From the NCBI GenBank assembly GCA_029263315.1, contig JAJCXR010000053.1:372001-436000 (forward strand): a stretch of DNA of 64,000 nt, in the 5' to 3' direction. Shown piece after piece: positions 41,995 to 53,497 of the stretch. Source of the stretch: Acidobacteriota bacterium. GTDB lineage: Bacteria > Acidobacteriota > Thermoanaerobaculia > Multivoradales > J023. The translations under genes and the position numbers were made by a program. The notes under the pieces were generated by a model, which saw nothing but the letters and a program-made list of their open reading frames with translations, searched no databases and was not told where the DNA came from. The stretch's first letter is position 1. Each line of letters begins with the position of its first letter.

Positions 41995-42961
41995 GCAACT
42001 GTTGGAGCGCATCCGCTCCGCCCAACGTTTTGTGCTCTCGAGCCACGTCAACCCCGACGGCGACGCCATCGGATCGGGGCTGGGTTTGGCACGCATTCTG
42101 CGCCAAATGGGCAAAGAAGTGACGGTGTGGAATCGCGATCCCATGCCCGGCGTTTACCGTCCGCTACCGGACAGCGCCAAGGTGCACGTCGGCGAAACAC
42201 CACCGGACGGCTTTCCCGAAAGCTTTGACCTGGGCATCATCCTAGAGTGCCCGGGGTTGGCTCGCACCGGCTTGCAAGACGCCTTGCAGCAACTTCCACT
42301 GCTCAACATCGACCACCACCTGGGCAACGATGCCTACGGCGAGGTCGTCTGGGTCGACACCGAGGCGCCGGCGGTAGGCGAGATGGTCTTTCGCCTGGCA
42401 AAGGGATTGCAGCACCCCATCGATAGCGAGACGGCCAATGCGTTGTACCTGACCCTGGTGACCGATACCGGCGGTTTCCGCTTCGCCAACGCCAACGCCA
42501 TCGCCTTCGAGGCGGCGGCCGACCTAGTACGCCAGGGCGCGGCGCCGGAAGTGGTATCCCACTGGCTATTCGAGTCACAACCCCTCGCCAACCTCGTCCT
42601 CCTCGGTGACATGTTGCAAACCCTGCAACTGCATCACGACGGCCGGATCGCCAGCGCCTGGTTGCGTCAAGACATGTTCGCCCGGGCCAATGCCCAGTCG
42701 GGTGATGCAGAAGGACTGATCGACTACCCCCGCTCCATTGCCGGAGTGTCGGCGGTCGCCCTATTCAAACAACTCGAGGGTGGGGACCACAAGGTCTCAC
42801 TGCGCAGCCGTGGCGACATCGATGTCGAACGGGTGGCGCGGAGCTTTGGCGGCGGTGGTCACCAGAACGCCGCCGGCTTCAGCAGTGACCAAACCGATGG
42901 CCCTACCCTTTTGGCAGAGACCCTTCGAGCCCTGGTCGAAGTGGTGGAGCAAGCTCGATGA
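41972..42961 (+). CDS. DHH/DHHA1 phosphoesterase (NrnA-like nanoRNase/pAp phosphatase)
   Basis: The 329 residues show the DHH-domain motifs HVNPDGDAIGS, LNIDHHLGND and LTLVTDTGGFRF, and the C-terminal DHHA1 motif SFGGGGHQNAAGF. NrnA-like enzymes degrade very short RNAs and dephosphorylate 3'-phosphoadenosine 5'-phosphate. The position between rbfA and truB is the usual one. The start overlaps rbfA by 23 nt and the stop overlaps truB by 4 nt. Confidence 0.93.
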   Translation: MTTQAIPEQLLERIRSAQRFVLSSHVNPDGDAIGSGLGLARILRQMGKEVTVWNRDPMPGVYRPLPDSAKVHVGETPPDGFPESFDLGIILECPGLARTGLQDALQQLPLLNIDHHLGNDAYGEVVWVDTEAPAVGEMVFRLAKGLQHPIDSETANALYLTLVTDTGGFRFANANAIAFEAAADLVRQGAAPEVVSHWLFESQPLANLVLLGDMLQTLQLHHDGRIASAWLRQDMFARANAQSGDAEGLIDYPRSIAGVSAVALFKQLEGGDHKVSLRSRGDIDVERVARSFGGGGHQNAAGFSSDQTDGPTLLAETLRALVEVVEQAR

Positions 42962-43869
42962 AAGACGGCCTCCTACTGATCGACAAACACGGGGGATGCA
43001 CCTCCCACGACATCGTGGCCAGCGCCCGCCGAATTCTTCGCCAGAAGAAAATCGGCCATTGCGGTACCCTGGACCCAACAGCCACCGGCTTGTTGTTGCT
43101 CACCCTCGGACGGGCCACCCGGCTGACCCGATTCCTCATCCGCGCCCCCAAAATCTACGAAGGGTCGATCCGCTTCGGGTTGACCACCGACACCTACGAT
43201 CTGTCGGGGCAAGTGGTCGCTGAGACCCCGTACGAGGGCATCGATAGGGCACAGCTAAAGCTCCAAATGGATTCGTTCCTCGGTGAGTATTTACAGACGC
43301 CCCCCCCCTACTGTGCCAAGAAGGTGAACGGCGTCAAATACTACGAGCTGGCCCGTCGCGGCGAAGAGACGCCGCAGGAGAAAAAAGAGATCACCATCTA
43401 CGACTTCCACGCCAAAGAGGGGTGGGACGGAGAGAAAGACCTGGAGTTCGTTCTCGGCTGCTCGTCCGGCACTTATGCCCGCTCCTTGGCCCATGAGCTG
43501 GGTCAGAAGCTCGGCCTCGGCGCCGTCCTCGATCGCCTGCGGCGCACCCGCATCGGCAACTTCCGGCTCGAAGACGCCATCGAGCTCGACGAGCTGCGCC
43601 GCCGTATCGACTCCGAGGAGGAGATCGGCAGCGCCTGGGTGCCCTTTGACGACATCCCGTTGCCGTTCGGCGAAGTGGTGGCGGATCCGCAGCAGGAGCG
43701 GCGAATTCAGCACGGTCAAACGGTGCTCATCCGAGAGCTCGAAGGACGCGAGGGGGACTGGGTCAAGGTCCTCAACCGCAGCCAGAGATTCATCGCCGTA
43801 GGCTCGGTGGTCGAACGCATCGGCACCGGCAATGTCGGCGTCATTCAGCCGAAGGTGGTCTTCCAATAG
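42958..43869 (+). CDS. truB: tRNA pseudouridine(55) synthase
   Basis: TruB makes pseudouridine 55 in the T-loop of tRNAs. The 303 residues show GLLLIDKHGGCTSHDIV, KIGHCGTLDPTATGLLLL with the catalytic Asp, YEGSIRFGLTTDTYD, and CSSGTYARSLAHELG. Length is typical; the C-terminal part is PUA-like. The ATG overlaps the DHH gene stop. Confidence 0.97.
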   Translation: MKDGLLLIDKHGGCTSHDIVASARRILRQKKIGHCGTLDPTATGLLLLTLGRATRLTRFLIRAPKIYEGSIRFGLTTDTYDLSGQVVAETPYEGIDRAQLKLQMDSFLGEYLQTPPPYCAKKVNGVKYYELARRGEETPQEKKEITIYDFHAKEGWDGEKDLEFVLGCSSGTYARSLAHELGQKLGLGAVLDRLRRTRIGNFRLEDAIELDELRRRIDSEEEIGSAWVPFDDIPLPFGEVVADPQQERRIQHGQTVLIRELEGREGDWVKVLNRSQRFIAVGSVVERIGTGNVGVIQPKVVFQ

Positions 43870-43966
43870 ATCCACGGCGAAGTTTGTTGCCTGCTAAAAT
43901 TGAAGAAGAAGCAAGAAGAAGAAAGAAAAGTAGCAACCGTTGGTTGCCAAGAGAAGGAGCCGAACC

Positions 43967-44236
43967 TTGGTCCAAACAGCTGAAGCAAAGTCCGACGTCA
44001 TCACTCAATATCGCACCCACGACGGCGACACCGGATCGCCGGAAGTTCAAGTGGCGCTGCTGACCCGTCGTATCAACGACCTCACCGAACATTTCCGTGA
44101 GCACAAGAAGGATCACCACGGTCGCCGTGGCCTGCTCAAGCTCGTGGGTCGCCGCCGCCGCCTCCTGGACTACGTCAAGCGGCAGGATGTCGAGCGCTAT
44201 CGTTCGTTGATCCAAAGCCTCGGTCTGCGGCGCTGA
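43967..44236 (+). CDS. rpsO: 30S ribosomal protein S15
   Basis: From a TTG start at 43967 the protein is 89 residues, exactly the family's usual length, with DGDTGSPEVQVALLTRRIND, HFREHKKDHHGRRGLLKLVG and RRRRLLDYVKRQD. AAGGAG lies 7 nt upstream of the TTG. A TTG at 43940 would add nine basic residues not seen in S15. It precedes pnp, the classical rpsO-pnp order. Confidence 0.96.
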   Translation: MVQTAEAKSDVITQYRTHDGDTGSPEVQVALLTRRINDLTEHFREHKKDHHGRRGLLKLVGRRRRLLDYVKRQDVERYRSLIQSLGLRR

Positions 44237-44526
44237 TTTCGCCTGCCGCGCGGTCTCACGACCCGCGGTGAGGCAGGGTTGTCGCCGCCGGGTGGCGCGG
44301 CAACCCCTCGGTCCTTTCCCAGCATCCCAAGGCCCAGGCGCAGCGGATCTGGAGAAGGATTGTGCCTCCTCCACCGCTCAACGAAGAGCGAACAATGGGT
44401 GGTTGGCCGATGACGGGGCACCTTGCTCGCTCCGCTCCCGAGCCGCCACCGAATCGCCTCCCTGAAACGCCCATCGACGGCGTCCGAGGGGAAGCGTCTG
44501 AACAGTCATTCAACTCAAGGTATCCC

Positions 44527-46788
<2,262 letters not shown>

Positions 46789-46824
46789 ACCTCGAGGTCC
46801 AGGCTTCGTTCGCATCTCGGTATC

Positions 46825-46851
46825 AACCCACCTCCCCTGCGGAGGTGGGTT
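46825..46851 (+). terminator. Strong hairpin downstream of pnp
   Basis: An 11-bp perfect stem AACCCACCTCC/GGAGGTGGGTT (46825-46835 with 46841-46851, CCTGC loop) 36 nt past the pnp stop. Only a short T stretch follows, so it may stabilise the 3' end as much as terminate. Confidence 0.6.
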
Positions 46852-47008
46852 CTGATCGGTCATCGCCCGCCCTTACGACGGGCCAGCTTCTCAATCGCTG
46901 GACTCCGACGCCTCAACCCTTCTCTGTCCGAGGGCCAGTGATATACAATCCCTCCAGTTTCGACCTGCTCAAAGAAAGTCCTAGACATCAAGGGTCGCCC
47001 TGAGTCGT

Positions 47009-48097
47009 ATGCACGAGTACATCTTCATCGTCGATGACGAGAGCGCCGTTCGCGAGTTGATGAACTCGCAGCTCAGCTTCCTCGGCTTCACCACGCGCCA
47101 CACGGGTAACCCCGAGCAGGCGCTGACGATCGCCAGCAGCGATACGCCGCCCTCCCTGGTTTTGCTCGATATCGAGATGCCGGGTTTCTCTGGGCTGCAT
47201 ATCCTGCGGTGTATCAAAGAGATCGACGAAGATATCCAAGTGGTCATGGTGTCGGGCCTGCACGACCTGGGTACGGTCCGCGAATGCCTGCGAGCCGGGG
47301 CCTACGACTACCTGGCCAAACCCTTCGAGTTGGAGGATCTCCAGAACACCGTCGCCCGGGCCCTCGAACGGCGACGCCTGATCCGCCAGAACCGTGAGTA
47401 CAAAGAGAACCTGGAGCGCATGGTCGATGAGCAGACCCAGGAAATCTCCAATACCCGCGACATCGCCCTGCTGACCCTCGCCAAGCTGGCCGAGTCCCGC
47501 GACAGCGAGACGGGCATGCACCTGGACCGCATGCCGGAATATAGCCAGTTGCTGGCGACGGCGTTGTACGACAGTCCCTACGCCTTCCAAGTGGACGAAG
47601 AATTCATCGGTTGGGTCTACAAGTCCAGCCCGCTGCACGACATCGGCAAGGTGGGCATTCCCGATGCCATTTTGCTCAAGGCGGGGCCGCTGACCCTCGA
47701 CGAGGTGCGCATCATGCGCACCCACACCACCATCGGGGGCGATACCCTGCGCTCGGTGCTCGATAAATTCAGCGGTCCGACCTTCCTCACCATGGCGATG
47801 CACATCTGCTACAGCCACCACGAGCGTTGGGACGGCGGCGGCTATCCCGACGGGTTGGTCGGCAAGGCCATTCCCCTACCGGCTCGCATCGTCGCCCTGG
47901 CCGACGCCTACGATGCGATCACCAGTGTGCGACCCTACAAGCCGGCCTTCGACCATCAAGAGGCGGTGCGCCGGATCCTCGTCGACAAGGGAAAACACTT
48001 CGACCCGATCCTGGTCGACGCTTTCATGCGTGTCCAGGGCGATTTCGCCATCGTGCAGAAACGCTTTCAAGACAAGGCCGCCTCGGCTTCCGTTTGA
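47009..48097 (+). CDS. Response regulator with HD-GYP domain
   Basis: The 362 residues are an N-terminal receiver (1-120; phospho-Asp 54 in LLDIEMPG, Lys in LAKPFELED), a coiled linker (115-150) and an HD-GYP phosphodiesterase domain (about 150-345). Catalytic features are intact: HDIGKVGIPD with His 210/Asp 211, HTTIGGD, and HHERWDGGGYPDGL with the GYP at 278-280. Such proteins hydrolyse cyclic di-GMP in response to phosphorylation. There is no adjacent kinase. The Nif3-like gene follows after 18 nt. Confidence 0.93.
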   Translation: MHEYIFIVDDESAVRELMNSQLSFLGFTTRHTGNPEQALTIASSDTPPSLVLLDIEMPGFSGLHILRCIKEIDEDIQVVMVSGLHDLGTVRECLRAGAYDYLAKPFELEDLQNTVARALERRRLIRQNREYKENLERMVDEQTQEISNTRDIALLTLAKLAESRDSETGMHLDRMPEYSQLLATALYDSPYAFQVDEEFIGWVYKSSPLHDIGKVGIPDAILLKAGPLTLDEVRIMRTHTTIGGDTLRSVLDKFSGPTFLTMAMHICYSHHERWDGGGYPDGLVGKAIPLPARIVALADAYDAITSVRPYKPAFDHQEAVRRILVDKGKHFDPILVDAFMRVQGDFAIVQKRFQDKAASASV

Positions 48098-48115
48098 GGC
48101 GTCGCTGAAAGCCCC

Positions 48116-48910
48116 ATGACCGCCCCCCCTTCCCAGGCAGACCCGTCCACAGGCATCGAGCGAGATCGCCTGCTGGCCTACCTCGACGACCTGTTCCAGG
48201 TGTCGACGGCCAAAGATTACGGCCCCAATGGCTTGCAAGTGGAAGGCAAGGCCACCATCCGGCGTCTGGTCACCGGGGTTTCGGCCTGCCTGGAGCTTTT
48301 CCAGCTGGCTCGACAACGGCAGGCGGACGCGGTGATGGTGCACCACGGCATTTTCTGGCACGGCATGCCGGCTCCCCTCACCGGGCTGCAATATCGCAGG
48401 GTGCGCGAGCTGATGCTCGGCGATCTCAATCTGCTGGCCTATCATCTCCCCCTGGACGGTCACCCCGAGCTCGGCAACAACGTCTTGGCGGCCCGTGACT
48501 TTGGCCTCCAGGAATTGGCCACCTTTGCACCGCACCAGGGGGCCGATATCGGCTACATGGGCCAGTTCAAGGAGCCCATCTCTAGCCGACAGCTCATCGA
48601 GCGTTGCACCGCCATCTACGGTCAGGAGCCCCTGGCTTTCACCCACGGCCCCCAGGAAATCCGGACCCTCGGCATCGTCAGCGGCGGCGCGCAAAAGGAT
48701 TTCTACACCGCCATCGATCTGGGGCTCGATGCCTTCATCACCGGCGAAGTCAGTGAGTGGGTGATGAACATCTCCCGTGAGGCGGGGGTCCACTACCTGG
48801 CGGCGGGCCACTACGCCACGGAACGCTGCGGTATCCGTCGCCTCGGTGAGCATCTGGCGGAGACTTTTTCCCTGGACGTCGAATTCATCGACCTTCCCAA
48901 CCCCGTCTGA
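48116..48910 (+). CDS. Nif3-like dinuclear metal-centre protein (DUF34/YbgI)
   Basis: The 264 residues match the Nif3/YbgI family: YGPNGLQVEGK near the N-terminus, AVMVHHGIFW with metal-ligand histidines, YHLPLDGHPELGNN, LGIVSGGAQKDF, AFITGEVSEW and AGHYATERCG. The family binds two metal ions in a hexameric toroid; proposed roles include GTP cyclohydrolase-like or metal-insertion functions, none settled. Length matches short bacterial forms. It is 18 nt after the HD-GYP gene. Confidence 0.92.
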   Translation: MTAPPSQADPSTGIERDRLLAYLDDLFQVSTAKDYGPNGLQVEGKATIRRLVTGVSACLELFQLARQRQADAVMVHHGIFWHGMPAPLTGLQYRRVRELMLGDLNLLAYHLPLDGHPELGNNVLAARDFGLQELATFAPHQGADIGYMGQFKEPISSRQLIERCTAIYGQEPLAFTHGPQEIRTLGIVSGGAQKDFYTAIDLGLDAFITGEVSEWVMNISREAGVHYLAAGHYATERCGIRRLGEHLAETFSLDVEFIDLPNPV

Positions 48911-49204
48911 GCATAGCCCGGCGCACCCAGACTCTAGAGCGCCGCTCGGCGTGTTCGACCCATGACGTCGGCTCGTCCTGCCCGTTGTCGTCGCAGAATC
49001 CATCCTCGTTTCCCGGCCGAGCTCCCCACCCAGGGGCCGCAGCTCTTGCCCATACCTCGATCGCAGGAAGATTCGCCGAAACCACTCCCAGGATGTTCTG
49101 CAGGGCCACTCTGGGGGTGTTATGCTCCGCCGACAATCGTGTTCGGAGATCGCCCGGCCGATATGGCGACTTGGCTCGGAACACAGCCTCCGTGGAGAAT
49201 GTGA

Positions 49205-50317
49205 ATGGATCGCAGGAAATTTCTCACCGCGACGGCGGCCACCGCCGGTGTCGGTCTGGCCAGCGCTTGTGGCGCTCCGAAGGGGGTTGGGGAAGGCGCT
49301 CCGGCGGTGGTCACCCAACCTTCGATCACCTGGCGACTGGCCTCCAGCTTTCCACGGGGCCTGGACACCATCTTTGGGGCCGCCGAGGTCATGGCCGAGC
49401 GGGTGGCCGCCATGACCGACGGACGATTCCGCATCCGCACCTATCCGGCGGGGGAGATTGTTCCCGGCCTGCAAGTGATGGACGCGGTGCAACAGGGCAC
49501 GGTGCAGATCGGCCACACGGCGAGCTACTACTTCATCGGTAAGAATCCGGCCTTGGCCTTCGACGCCTGTGTGCCCTTTGGCTTGACCTCCCGCCAGCAG
49601 GCCGCCTGGTTGATGGAAGGAGGAGGTCTGGAGTTGGTGCGCGGTCTGTTTGCGGATTTCAACATCACCAGCTTTCCGGCGGGCAATACCGGCGCCCAAA
49701 TGGGGGGTTGGTTCAAACGCCAGATCAACGGCCTCAGCGACCTGCAAGGCCTGCGCATGCGCATTCCCGGTCTCGGCGGCGAGGTGATGAATCGTCTCGG
49801 CACCACCGTCCAGGTGCTGGCCGGCAGCGACATCTACCCCGCCCTGGAGCGTGGCACCATCGATGCCACGGAGTGGGTCGGCCCTTACGACGACGCCAAG
49901 CTCGGATTCCACAAGGTGGCCAAGTACTACTACTACCCAGGATGGTGGGAACCCGGTCCATCCCTCTCCTATCAGGTCAATCTGGACGCCTGGAACAAGC
50001 TGCCGGCCTCCTACCAAACCATCTTCGCCGTCGCCGCCAGCGACTCGGCAGCGGTCATGCAAAGCCGTTATGACCAGCGCAATCCCCAGGCCCTGCGCGA
50101 CTTGTTGAGCGAAGGTGTGCAAATTCTTCCGTTCTCTGATGACATCATGGTCGCCGCCGAAGGTCTCTCTTTGGACATGCTCGAAGAGCAGGCCCAGGCG
50201 GATCCTGCCTATCGCAAGATCTACGACAGCTGGAAGAAGGCCCGCAAGGACGCCTATCGATGGTTTGCGACGGCTGAGCTGGCCTACGCAAAGTTCGCTT
50301 TTCCGCGGTCTATGTGA
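49205..50317 (+). CDS. TRAP transporter substrate-binding protein (DctP family), Tat lipoprotein-like signal
   Basis: The 370 residues begin with a twin-arginine signal (MDRRKFLTATAATAGVG) that ends in a possible lipobox (LASAC, Cys 22), so the protein may be Tat-exported and lipid-anchored. The mature part is a DctP-type solute receptor: WRLASSFPRG, AGEIVPGLQVMDAVQQGTVQ, the arginine-containing GLRMRIPGLGGEV and TEWVGPYDDAKLGF. The last motifs resemble TakP-like alpha-keto-acid receptors, but the ligand is not certain. The membrane subunits are on the opposite strand at 51344-53243. Confidence 0.92.
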   Translation: MDRRKFLTATAATAGVGLASACGAPKGVGEGAPAVVTQPSITWRLASSFPRGLDTIFGAAEVMAERVAAMTDGRFRIRTYPAGEIVPGLQVMDAVQQGTVQIGHTASYYFIGKNPALAFDACVPFGLTSRQQAAWLMEGGGLELVRGLFADFNITSFPAGNTGAQMGGWFKRQINGLSDLQGLRMRIPGLGGEVMNRLGTTVQVLAGSDIYPALERGTIDATEWVGPYDDAKLGFHKVAKYYYYPGWWEPGPSLSYQVNLDAWNKLPASYQTIFAVAASDSAAVMQSRYDQRNPQALRDLLSEGVQILPFSDDIMVAAEGLSLDMLEEQAQADPAYRKIYDSWKKARKDAYRWFATAELAYAKFAFPRSM

Positions 50318-50450
50318 ACCCGGGGGGGGAGACGCCACAACGTTGGCAACGCGTTTTCGCAACAACTGTTAGCCGCAGGCGAAACCTTCGACGCGCTGCC
50401 ACGTTTTTGATCCAAGGACGCCTCGAATCAAGTAAATGGAGTTTAAGAAA

Positions 50451-51290
50451 ATGACAGCCCCACATTCCACCGCCCGCGTCGGTGTTTATGCAGATGTCGC
50501 CAACATGTACCGCAATGGTGGCCAGAGGATGCAGTACGACGTACTAAGGAATTTCGCCTGCCGGGACAACGCCGAGCCGGTGCGCCTCAACGCCTATGTG
50601 ACCTTCGATTCCGAGCGGGCCAAACGGGACCAGATCTACCGCGACGGGGCTCTCAGCTTCCACTCGAAGCTTCGGGACTACGGCTACAAGGTCATCGTCA
50701 AAGATATCAACTGGTTCAGTGATGAATCGGGGGCCCGCTATGGCAAGGCGGGTGCCAGTCTCGACTTGGCCGTCGATGCCCTGTTGCAGTCCGAAAAGCT
50801 CGATCGCGTCCTCATCGCCAGTGGCGACGGTGACTTCGCCAACGTCGCACGGGCCCTACAGAACCGTGGTTGTCGCGTCGAGATCGCCGCTCTGGACAAC
50901 GCTGCCCCGTCCTTGCACGAAGAGGCGGACCTCTTCATGTCGGGGTTTTTGATTCCCAATATGATCCCGATTCCACGCAATTTGGCGGCCGATGCGGAAT
51001 GGGGCCAGATCGGCTCGCGGGTCCGCGGTTGGTGCTACTGGCACGAGGCGGATCGTGGTTTCGGTTATATGCGCTTCCTCAAAGCGGTGGCCGGAGGGCT
51101 CTGGTTCACCGACGCACGGCATCCCAATTCGCCCTACGAAACGGCGTTCTTCCGCGCCGCCCACTTGCCCCAAGGCGTCCGTCCCGCCTCGCTACCCAGC
51201 CGCCATACGATCTTCGAGTTCGAGCTCGCCGAGTCGGAGCGGGCCGATGGCATGCAAGCGGTGGAAATCGAGTTGGTCAGCCGGCTCTGA
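50451..51290 (+). CDS. NYN (PIN-like) domain protein with OB-like C-terminal region
   Basis: From the ATG at 50451 (GGAG 9 nt upstream) 279 residues comprise an N-terminal NYN/LabA-type domain (about 10-165): VGVYADVANMYR with the first acidic residue, GKAGASLDLAVDALLQSEKL, then LIASGDGDFANVARALQNRG. The Asp residues are conserved as in metal-dependent PIN-like nucleases. The C-terminal part (about 180-275) includes VRGWCYWHEADRGFGYMRFL and resembles a cold-shock/OB-type RNA-binding module. An RNase role is inferred. An ATG at 50436 lacks an SD. It sits between the TRAP receptor and TRAP membrane genes. Confidence 0.85.
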   Translation: MTAPHSTARVGVYADVANMYRNGGQRMQYDVLRNFACRDNAEPVRLNAYVTFDSERAKRDQIYRDGALSFHSKLRDYGYKVIVKDINWFSDESGARYGKAGASLDLAVDALLQSEKLDRVLIASGDGDFANVARALQNRGCRVEIAALDNAAPSLHEEADLFMSGFLIPNMIPIPRNLAADAEWGQIGSRVRGWCYWHEADRGFGYMRFLKAVAGGLWFTDARHPNSPYETAFFRAAHLPQGVRPASLPSRHTIFEFELAESERADGMQAVEIELVSRL

Positions 51291-51343
51291 CCCTCCCCTT
51301 GGGCCTTTCCCTCCGTCGCCGGACGGAGGGAAAGCGGCGGCGC

Positions 51344-52666
51344 TCAGTCCAGCAGGCCGGTCACCAGCTGCGGGAAGAGGACGATCAAGACCAGGGCCAG
51401 CAGCTGGATGAAAACAAAGGGCAGGACGCCGCGGTAGATCTGGATGGTGCGCACCTCGGGCGGCGCCACGCCGCGCAAATAGAAAAGCGCAAAACCGAAG
51501 GGCGGCGTCAGGAACGAGGTTTGTAGGTTCAGCCCCACCATCACCCCGAACCACACCATATCGATGCCCAGCAAGGCCGCCGCGGGGGCCAGCAATGGGA
51601 TGATGATGAAGGCAATTTCGAAGAAATCGATAAAAAATCCCAAGGCAAAAATCGCCAGATTCGCCACCACCAAAAAACCGATCTTGCCGCCCGGCAGGTT
51701 GGTGAGCAGATCTTCGATCCACAGATCCCCGTTGAGACCGCGGAAGACCAAGGCAAAGGCGGTGGACCCCACCAGCAGGAAGACCACCATCGAGGTCAGC
51801 TTGACGGTCTCGTCCATGGTTCCCAGCAACGCCTTTCTCCCCAGGCGTCCGTGCAGCGCCGCGAGAACCATGGCCCCCATGGCCCCCAGGGCCCCCGCTT
51901 CCGTCGGCGTCGCGATACCGGCGAAGATGCTACCCAACACCAAGAGGATAAGCACCAAGGGCGGCAGCATGACCAGCGCCACTTGCCCCGCCAGCTGCCC
52001 GGCCGTCTCTTGGCGTTCCGTCAACGGCAGGGCCGGCGCCATCTTGGGTTTGAGCATGGCGACGCCGACGACATAGAGGGCGTAGAGTCCGGCCAACATC
52101 AAACCCGGCAACAGCGAGCCGACGAATAGGTCCCCCACCGAGATTCCCAGCTGGTCCGCCAGGACCACCAGCACAACACTGGGGGGAATGATTTGCCCCA
52201 GGGTACCGGCCGCCGTAATGACACCGGTGGAAAGCTCCGTCGAATAGCCATAGCGCAGCATCACCGGCAAGGAGATCATGCCCATGGCCACCACCGAGGC
52301 GCCCACCACGCCCGTGGCCGCCGCCAACAGGGCGCCCACCAAGACCACCGCCAAGGCGAGACCACCCCGCAACGGCCCGAAGAGCTTACCGATGGTCTTG
52401 AGCAGATCCTCCGCCAACTTGGCCTTCTCCAGCATGGTGCCCATGAAGATGAAATAGGGCACCGCCAAGAGGACCTGATTCGACATCACACCAAAGATGC
52501 GCTCCGGCATGGCGAACATGAAAGTCCACTCGAAAAACCCCATGTGGACACCCAGGGCCGCGAAGAGCAAAGATGTTCCACCCAGGGCAAAGGCCACAGG
52601 GTACCCTGAGAAGATCAGCAACAACGCGGCGCCGAACATGGCCGGCGCCATCCATTCAGGCCCCAT
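51344..52666 (-). CDS. TRAP transporter large permease (DctM family)
   Basis: From the ATG at 52666, 440 residues with about twelve membrane segments form the transport subunit of a sodium-driven TRAP carrier. Conserved features include PYFIFMGTMLEKA, the GVVGASVVAMGMISLPVMLR segment and AGTLGQIIPPSVVLVVL. The ATG overlaps the small-subunit stop by 11 nt; an ATG 15 nt later is an alternative. It converges on the NYN gene. Confidence 0.94.
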   Translation of the reverse strand: MGPEWMAPAMFGAALLLIFSGYPVAFALGGTSLLFAALGVHMGFFEWTFMFAMPERIFGVMSNQVLLAVPYFIFMGTMLEKAKLAEDLLKTIGKLFGPLRGGLALAVVLVGALLAAATGVVGASVVAMGMISLPVMLRYGYSTELSTGVITAAGTLGQIIPPSVVLVVLADQLGISVGDLFVGSLLPGLMLAGLYALYVVGVAMLKPKMAPALPLTERQETAGQLAGQVALVMLPPLVLILLVLGSIFAGIATPTEAGALGAMGAMVLAALHGRLGRKALLGTMDETVKLTSMVVFLLVGSTAFALVFRGLNGDLWIEDLLTNLPGGKIGFLVVANLAIFALGFFIDFFEIAFIIIPLLAPAAALLGIDMVWFGVMVGLNLQTSFLTPPFGFALFYLRGVAPPEVRTIQIYRGVLPFVFIQLLALVLIVLFPQLVTGLLD

Positions 52667-53243
52667 GTTTGGGTCTCTCCCTGGGGTCGTCGGCCGTCGT
52701 CGAGCCCGCCACAGCCGATGCCTCATCCGGGCTACAAATCCGCTGCAGACTCTTGATCAGCTCCGATAGACCTTGCGCCGCCAACAGAACGAAGGCCACG
52801 AGGATCACCGACTTGATGGGGTACCGCGCCAAACCATCGGGGTCGGGTGACTGCTCCCACACGGCCCAGGAGTTGCGCACCGCGGGCCAACTGACCCAAA
52901 AACAGAAGCCGACAAAGGGCAGCAGCAGGAAGACGGCACCGACGGCGTCGATCCAAGCTCTTCCCTTGGCGCCCAGGCGGCCATAGAGGAGGTCCACCCG
53001 CACATGACGGCCATGTCTCAGGGTGTACGCCGCCCCCAGCAGAAAGACCAGGCTGAAGAGGTACCACTGCGCCTCGACATACAGGTTGGAGCTCAGCTGC
53101 CTTTCGAAGAATCGACCCAAGTAGCGCACCAGGGTGTTGTAAGCGCCGACCAGCACCAACAACAACACCAGCCAAGATGCCAACAGACCAAAACGCTCAT
53201 TCCAGCGATCGATGCCTTGGGAAACCTTCGACCAGAATTCCAT
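52656..53243 (-). CDS. TRAP transporter small permease (DctQ family)
   Basis: The 195 residues (ATG 53243, GGAG 6 nt upstream) form a four-helix membrane subunit: FGLLASWLVLLLVLVGAYNT, EAQWYLFSLVFLLGAAYTLR, then GRHVRVDLLYGR and two further helices. This is the DctQ pattern. A GTG at 53276 would add 11 residues. It is followed with overlap by the large subunit. Confidence 0.92.
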   Translation of the reverse strand: MEFWSKVSQGIDRWNERFGLLASWLVLLLVLVGAYNTLVRYLGRFFERQLSSNLYVEAQWYLFSLVFLLGAAYTLRHGRHVRVDLLYGRLGAKGRAWIDAVGAVFLLLPFVGFCFWVSWPAVRNSWAVWEQSPDPDGLARYPIKSVILVAFVLLAAQGLSELIKSLQRICSPDEASAVAGSTTADDPRERPKHGA

Positions 53244-53407
53244 GCATGACTCCAACCCGGCGTTGCCACCGCTCACTCAATATCCTTGGCCCAAAATTCG
53301 TCGGATCGTGACCCTAGCATGAACCATGGTCAGCGCTTCAAGGAGCGAATACAATGGAGTCGGTCGACGTATTCTCAGCTCATCGCTGCTGTTGCACCGA
53401 TCTTCAC

Positions 53408-53480
53408 CTCGCGGCGAGCGCTACGCCGCGAGAGGTGATGCAGTTGCCCCGAATGCGGAATTTATTTTCGCGCCGACCCA
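53408..53480 (+). repeat. Dispersed short element, copy B, with adjacent hairpin
   Basis: A perfect 9-bp stem CTCGCGGCG/CGCCGCGAG (53408-53416 with 53424-53432) is followed by a core containing TTGCCCCGAATGCGGAA and TTATTTT (about 53440-53475) that matches copy A at 29374-29418. It lies about 25-60 nt upstream of the DUF4126 start and in the same orientation. The core could encode GDAVAPNAEFIFA. Confidence 0.7.
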
Positions 53481-53497
53481 TAGACCGAGGAGACATC

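Noticed and set aside
44362..44526. Extended N-terminus for PNPase from an upstream in-frame start
   Set aside because: The extra 55 residues are Pro/Arg-rich and not PNPase-like; the ATG at 44527 starts exactly at the family N-terminus.
47876..50365. 829-codon minus-strand open frame across HD-GYP, Nif3-like and TRAP receptor genes
   Set aside because: It crosses three well-supported plus-strand genes and shows no domain; a GC-driven artefact.
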